This document shows, piece after piece, positions 60,393 to 64,000 of a DNA stretch of 64,000 nucleotides. This DNA comes from [Clostridium] fimetarium (lineage in GTDB: Bacteria > Bacillota > Clostridia > Lachnospirales > Lachnospiraceae). The position numbers were made by a program, and so were the translations under genes. The notes below the pieces were generated by a model. It was not told where the DNA came from and did not search any database. It saw only the letters and a program-made list of their open reading frames with translations. Position 1 is the stretch's first letter; each line of letters starts with the position of its first letter. The stretch covers positions 310,001 to 374,000 of the forward strand of contig NZ_FOJI01000001.1 in the NCBI RefSeq assembly GCF_900111235.1. Direction: 5' to 3'.

Positions 60393-63300
60393 ATGAGAGT
60401 AGATAATCAAGTGCAACAGCTTTATGATGTGATGATAAAAGATGTCACTACGAATGAAGCAAAATGGCGAGATGTATGTCATATGATTGGGCAGTTATAT
60501 CGTTATGAGTTTGATAATATTCTTATGGTGTATGCACAACGTCCCCAAGCAACCTTAGTGGCTGATTTTGATACTTGGAAAAAGGTTGACCGTTTCGTAA
60601 AACAAGGAAGTAAGGGAATAGCAATATTTCCATCAAGAGCCTTGAAACCATATATGAGACATGTCTTTGATATATCAGATACGGGTGGAAGGAATAGGCA
60701 ATTAACATGGAATTTAGATGAGAATAATTTGTTAGATTACATGAATTATCTGGCATCAAAAGGACGCATTATTCAGCTTGAAGGCACAGAACAGGAATAT
60801 TTGAAAGAACAGCTAAAACTCTTTACACAAACTGACGTTCGAGGTATAATAAAAGAGGAATTCGATGAACGAATGACAGAAATTATGCAACTAACAGGTA
60901 GTGTGATTAAGGATTTTAATGAAGAAACGCAAGAGCTTACTGTAGAGCAGATGGTGTATAAAAGCATCATGTATGCAGTAGGTACAAGATGTGGGTTTGA
61001 CTTATCCAGCGAAGAACAGGATTTTAGTCAGATTGTAAACTTTTCGGATGAAGAAGTGGTTTACCGCCTTGGTTCTCTTGTATGCGATGTCTCCTGTAGT
61101 GTTCTTAGAGAGTTTAGCAAAAATCTAAAAACAATTGAACAGCAGAAGGATATTTCTGCGGAAAGGAGAATAGCATATGGCAGAAGTGACATTAACGTAC
61201 ACGGAAGTGGACGGACTATTGTACCCGAATCTAGTATTACCACAGGAGGAAGAGAAAAATCTTCTGAATCTAGGCAAATACGGAATGATGGCACTGAATT
61301 ATCTAAAGGAGAACGAGGTAAGCAGATACAAGACACTTTACCGCTTCGGGAAACTAGCACAGAAGATGCACGAAGTGGACGAGGAAGCGAACCAGTTGTT
61401 AGATACACTGATGGAGAGTTACCTAAAGAAGAACAAACCAGTAGATCCCAATTCAACCATGGAGATGTGGAAGATAAGGGAACAGGCGAAGATGCAGGCA
61501 GAGGAAATCGTTCTGAATCAGATAGTAATGCGTTTTCATTAGAAAATGCATCTGAAGTTCCACAAGAAGAAGCACAAGATAATGAACTGAATAAAGAATT
61601 AGATGAAATAAATTCATTAGGACAATCAAGGGAAGCCGAATATCATCAGGCTTCCTTTTTTGACGTTTCAATGGAAAAAACATCAGCTTCTAAGTTCACA
61701 TATATGCAGCCAAAGAAAGAACTTGTAGTACCACATGAATATATCGTTGATGTTGTAAAACGTGGCACTGGGTTTGAAGGTGGCAAGAAACGTGTTTGTG
61801 ATATTTATCAGAATGTTATGGAAGCATCGGAACGAACCAAACTAATAAAGAAGGAATATGGTCTTGGCGGTGCCGGATGGCCAATTGATGGTTATGGTCT
61901 TCATGGCTATGATTCTTTCAAATCCAATGGACTTCGCTTTCAATGGAAAGATACAGAAGGCGAGAAAGAAGGCTATGTTAGTTGGTCATCAATAGAGATC
62001 GAAATTGGTGTATTAATTCTAACCGGAGAGTATATACAAACACGAACAAGTATTGATGAAATATCGATGGATGGAGATAGAGAAGATCTCAACATTAATG
62101 AGGATGCCATTGAAATGTCAGATGCGGAACAAGTGCTTGATGATTTTTCAATACCAGATGAGCTTGATGAAATGCAAGGGATGTCTGATGAAGAACTTGC
62201 AGAGGAAGATAGGTTAGTTACAGAGGCTGAATATAGAGCAGAAATAGAAGCAGAAAATACAGCGTATGATGATTTACTGCATGGAGAAGTGATAGATGTA
62301 GATGGAAGTGTTATTAATTCTAAATCTGAATTTCTGGAGTCATTAAGACAAGTAGAATTTATGGACGGAGAACTTCGACAAGCAATTGAGATTTATGTTA
62401 CGGAATGTTCTTCTATAAAACCATATCAGCCTTTTCTTAAAGTAATATATGAAAGTAGTTTGTTACCACCTGATAAGATTAGTTTTGTTAACAGAACAAT
62501 TAACCATAGTGGAAAAGAATACTCCCAAGCGTATTCTAATAATGCGTACGGATTGATTGAATACAATCAGAGCCAGATGGGTGTTATGGTTAATTATAAA
62601 GGAAGTGATGGAGAACGACATAAATCAGATGTGACTTTTGAACAGATTTATGAGGTCTGTGTATATCTAATTAAAACTGGAAGCTTTGTGGGGAAAGAAC
62701 AGGAAGATAGATTCAATCAGCTATGGAGTGATACGCCCTATGATAAGAAGAATTCCATATATCAGGATTTTGAACGTAGAACAGCTACTGTTAATGCACC
62801 AAAGCAACAGAAACGTAATTTCCATTTTAATTTATGGGAAGTTGAAACTGGTGGGGCAAAGACTAGATACAAATGGAATATTGATGCAATACGTACTTTA
62901 CGTGTAGTTGAGGAGGAAGGAAGACTTGCAACACCGAAAGAACAACAGGTAATGGCTAAGTTCGTTGGGTGGGGCGGTTTGGCTCAGGTATTTAACAAAG
63001 AAGACAGTGCGTGGAGTCATGAATTTATAGAACTTAGGAACCTGCTTTCAGAAGATGAATATATAGCTGCTAGAGCGACGGTTAATAATGCTTTTTATAC
63101 AACACCTGCGATTGCAAGCTGTATGAATCAAGCTTTAATTAATTTTGGATTCCGAAATGGAAATGTTTTAGAACCATCTATGGGTATTGGGAATTTCTTT
63201 GGAAGTCTACCAACACCATTGCAGGGATGCAATTTATATGGAGTCGAGGTAGATAGTATTTCAGGTAGAATTGCAAAGCAGTTATATCAAAAAGCCAATA

Positions 63301-64000
63301 TTAGTATTAACGGCTTTGAAAAGACTACCTATCCTGAAAACTTCTTTGATGTGGCAATTGGTAATGTACCTTTTGGTGATTACAAGCTATATGATCCAAA
63401 GTATAATAAGCATAATTTTCGTATTCATGATTACTTTATAGCAAAGGCAATCGATCAGGTAAGACCCGGCGGTATTGTTGCATTCATTACGACGAAAGGA
63501 ACACTTGATAAAAGTAATCCTACTGTTAGAAAATATCTTGCAGAAAGAGCGGAACTCATCGGTGCTATTCGACTTCCTAATACAGCATTTCATGATAATG
63601 CAGGTACTGATGTTACAGCAGATATTCTTTTCCTTCAAAAGAGAGAAAGAACAATGTCTGTAGAACCGGATTGGGTGCATTTGGGTTATACGGAGAATGG
63701 GATTGCAATAAATTCTTATTTTGTAGAGCATCCTGATATGATGCTTGGAGCAATGGAATACGATAACCGCATGTTTGGCGAGGGAAGTAAGTATACAGCC
63801 TGTGTTAACCATGACGATAACTTTAATCTATATGAGGCGTTACAGCGTGCTGTGAAAAAACTTACTGCCACGATTCCAGAGTTAGAACTATTAGAAAATA
63901 TGGATGACCAACAGGAAGATATTATTCCGGCAAATCCCGAAGTTAGAAATTTCACTTATACCTTTATGGATGGGAAACTTTATTTCAGAGAAAATTCTCA
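60393..64000 (+). CDS. Giant ArdC-N / N6-methylase / (SNF2 helicase) protein, partial
   Basis: The frame is open from the ATG at 60393 (AAAGGAG before it) to the window end, 1,202 codons seen. The opening (YRYEFDNILMVYAQRPQATL, then VKQGSKGIAIFPSRAL) is the ArdC/LtrC-like N-terminal domain. Residues about 262-385 are disordered and rich in Ser, Glu, Gly and Arg; that is where the TnpV ORF overlaps. After an LPD-like domain (EYGLGGAGWPIDGYGLHG) comes an N6-adenine methylase fold with motif I VLEPSMGIGNFFG and motif IV IGNVPFGDY instead of NPPY/F. Related ICE proteins continue into an SNF2 helicase, presumably beyond the window. Probable role: protection and processing of transferred DNA. Confidence 0.85.
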   Translation, partial: MRVDNQVQQLYDVMIKDVTTNEAKWRDVCHMIGQLYRYEFDNILMVYAQRPQATLVADFDTWKKVDRFVKQGSKGIAIFPSRALKPYMRHVFDISDTGGRNRQLTWNLDENNLLDYMNYLASKGRIIQLEGTEQEYLKEQLKLFTQTDVRGIIKEEFDERMTEIMQLTGSVIKDFNEETQELTVEQMVYKSIMYAVGTRCGFDLSSEEQDFSQIVNFSDEEVVYRLGSLVCDVSCSVLREFSKNLKTIEQQKDISAERRIAYGRSDINVHGSGRTIVPESSITTGGREKSSESRQIRNDGTELSKGERGKQIQDTLPLRETSTEDARSGRGSEPVVRYTDGELPKEEQTSRSQFNHGDVEDKGTGEDAGRGNRSESDSNAFSLENASEVPQEEAQDNELNKELDEINSLGQSREAEYHQASFFDVSMEKTSASKFTYMQPKKELVVPHEYIVDVVKRGTGFEGGKKRVCDIYQNVMEASERTKLIKKEYGLGGAGWPIDGYGLHGYDSFKSNGLRFQWKDTEGEKEGYVSWSSIEIEIGVLILTGEYIQTRTSIDEISMDGDREDLNINEDAIEMSDAEQVLDDFSIPDELDEMQGMSDEELAEEDRLVTEAEYRAEIEAENTAYDDLLHGEVIDVDGSVINSKSEFLESLRQVEFMDGELRQAIEIYVTECSSIKPYQPFLKVIYESSLLPPDKISFVNRTINHSGKEYSQAYSNNAYGLIEYNQSQMGVMVNYKGSDGERHKSDVTFEQIYEVCVYLIKTGSFVGKEQEDRFNQLWSDTPYDKKNSIYQDFERRTATVNAPKQQKRNFHFNLWEVETGGAKTRYKWNIDAIRTLRVVEEEGRLATPKEQQVMAKFVGWGGLAQVFNKEDSAWSHEFIELRNLLSEDEYIAARATVNNAFYTTPAIASCMNQALINFGFRNGNVLEPSMGIGNFFGSLPTPLQGCNLYGVEVDSISGRIAKQLYQKANISINGFEKTTYPENFFDVAIGNVPFGDYKLYDPKYNKHNFRIHDYFIAKAIDQVRPGGIVAFITTKGTLDKSNPTVRKYLAERAELIGAIRLPNTAFHDNAGTDVTADILFLQKRERTMSVEPDWVHLGYTENGIAINSYFVEHPDMMLGAMEYDNRMFGEGSKYTACVNHDDNFNLYEALQRAVKKLTATIPELELLENMDDQQEDIIPANPEVRNFTYTFMDGKLYFRENS
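61177..61542 (+). CDS. tnpV: TnpV-family protein overprinted inside the methylase/helicase gene
   Basis: 121 aa in the +1 frame relative to the host gene, lying wholly inside it. AAAGGAG at 61162-61168 is well placed for the ATG at 61177. The sequence matches the TnpV pattern that I know from clostridial mobile elements: YPNLVLPQEEE, LGKYGMMALNYLKENEVSRY, FGKLAQKMHEVDEEANQLLD and the closing QAEEIVLNQIV. TnpV function is unknown. The overlapped part of the host protein is a low-complexity linker, as expected for overprinting. Confidence 0.7.
   Translation: MAEVTLTYTEVDGLLYPNLVLPQEEEKNLLNLGKYGMMALNYLKENEVSRYKTLYRFGKLAQKMHEVDEEANQLLDTLMESYLKKNKPVDPNSTMEMWKIREQAKMQAEEIVLNQIVMRFH

Noticed and set aside
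61061-61456. 131-codon minus-strand ORF opposite the TnpV overlap
   Set aside because: No ribosome binding site and no family; two sense frames already explain the sequence.
63387-63812. 141-codon minus-strand ORF opposite the methylase domain
   Set aside because: The sense frame carries clear methylase motifs; the antisense frame is Cys/Ile-rich noise.
1-64000. tRNA or rRNA genes and insertion sequences
   Set aside because: No cloverleaf-like or rRNA-like sequence, and no transposase gene other than the TnpV-named ORF, was recognised by eye.

Overview
The window is AT-rich, low-GC Firmicute DNA. Gene content and protein style (orphan ClpX, Asn/Ser-rich linkers, CdaA/CdaR next to HPr and a phosphosugar mutase, a CspC-like S8 protein, clostridial conjugation genes) suggest an anaerobe of the Lachnospiraceae or a close relative. 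The species cannot be named from sequence alone. Every supported gene is on the + strand except one decayed fragment.

Region 1 (1-20928) reads as chromosome: greA, lysS, an Ig-like-domain membrane-anchored protein, small and large membrane proteins, cdaA-cdaR (c-di-AMP synthesis and its YbbR partner), an HPr-type phosphocarrier, a phosphoglucomutase/phosphomannomutase, an HtrA-type protease, a ClpX-type unfoldase, a mannonate/fructuronate-type oxidoreductase, an S8 protease homologue whose catalytic Ser is Gly, a Cof-type HAD phosphatase, and a Nudix domain fused to a 23S rRNA m5U methyltransferase. Between htrA and clpX lies a 556-bp noncoding element. It consists of two copies of an elaborate hairpin in inverted orientation whose stems differ by fully compensatory changes while their loops are conserved.

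Region 2 (about 20887-64000, right end not reached) is an integrative conjugative element of the Tn1549-like, Gram-positive T4SS type. It starts directly after the 3' end of the rRNA methyltransferase gene, a recognised ICE integration hotspot. Its order is: maintenance (ParB-like, ParM-like, ParR-like); a Tad/type-IV-pilus-like cassette (CpaF-type ATPase, T2SF membrane protein, at least six short pilin-like proteins, a large secreted repeat protein); DNA processing (DUF5688, RadC-like, DUF3991/Toprim, a probable oriT with 72-bp repeats and strong hairpins, MobC, MOBP relaxase, PcfB-like, VirD4-like coupling protein); the transfer channel (Maff2/VirB2-like, VirB6-like, DUF4313, PrgI/VirB3-like, VirB4, NlpC/P60 hydrolase); and the start of a giant ArdC-N/N6-methylase/(SNF2) protein. 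A TnpV-family ORF is overprinted in another frame of that last gene.

Five cargo insertions interrupt this backbone. One carries perR plus a PTPS/QueD-like gene and is flanked by 156-bp direct repeats. One carries DUF1413, DUF1538 and a double P-II-like gene and is flanked by two pilin genes encoding identical proteins that differ only at synonymous sites. One is a two-gene set (YejK/NA37-like protein plus a membrane-anchored partner) with its own promoter. The last two are a 419-aa unknown protein with its own promoter and an AlkD-like DNA glycosylase. The transfer operon is punctuated by terminator-like hairpins just before several ribosome binding sites, twice with a short leader region, which suggests attenuation or antitermination control.
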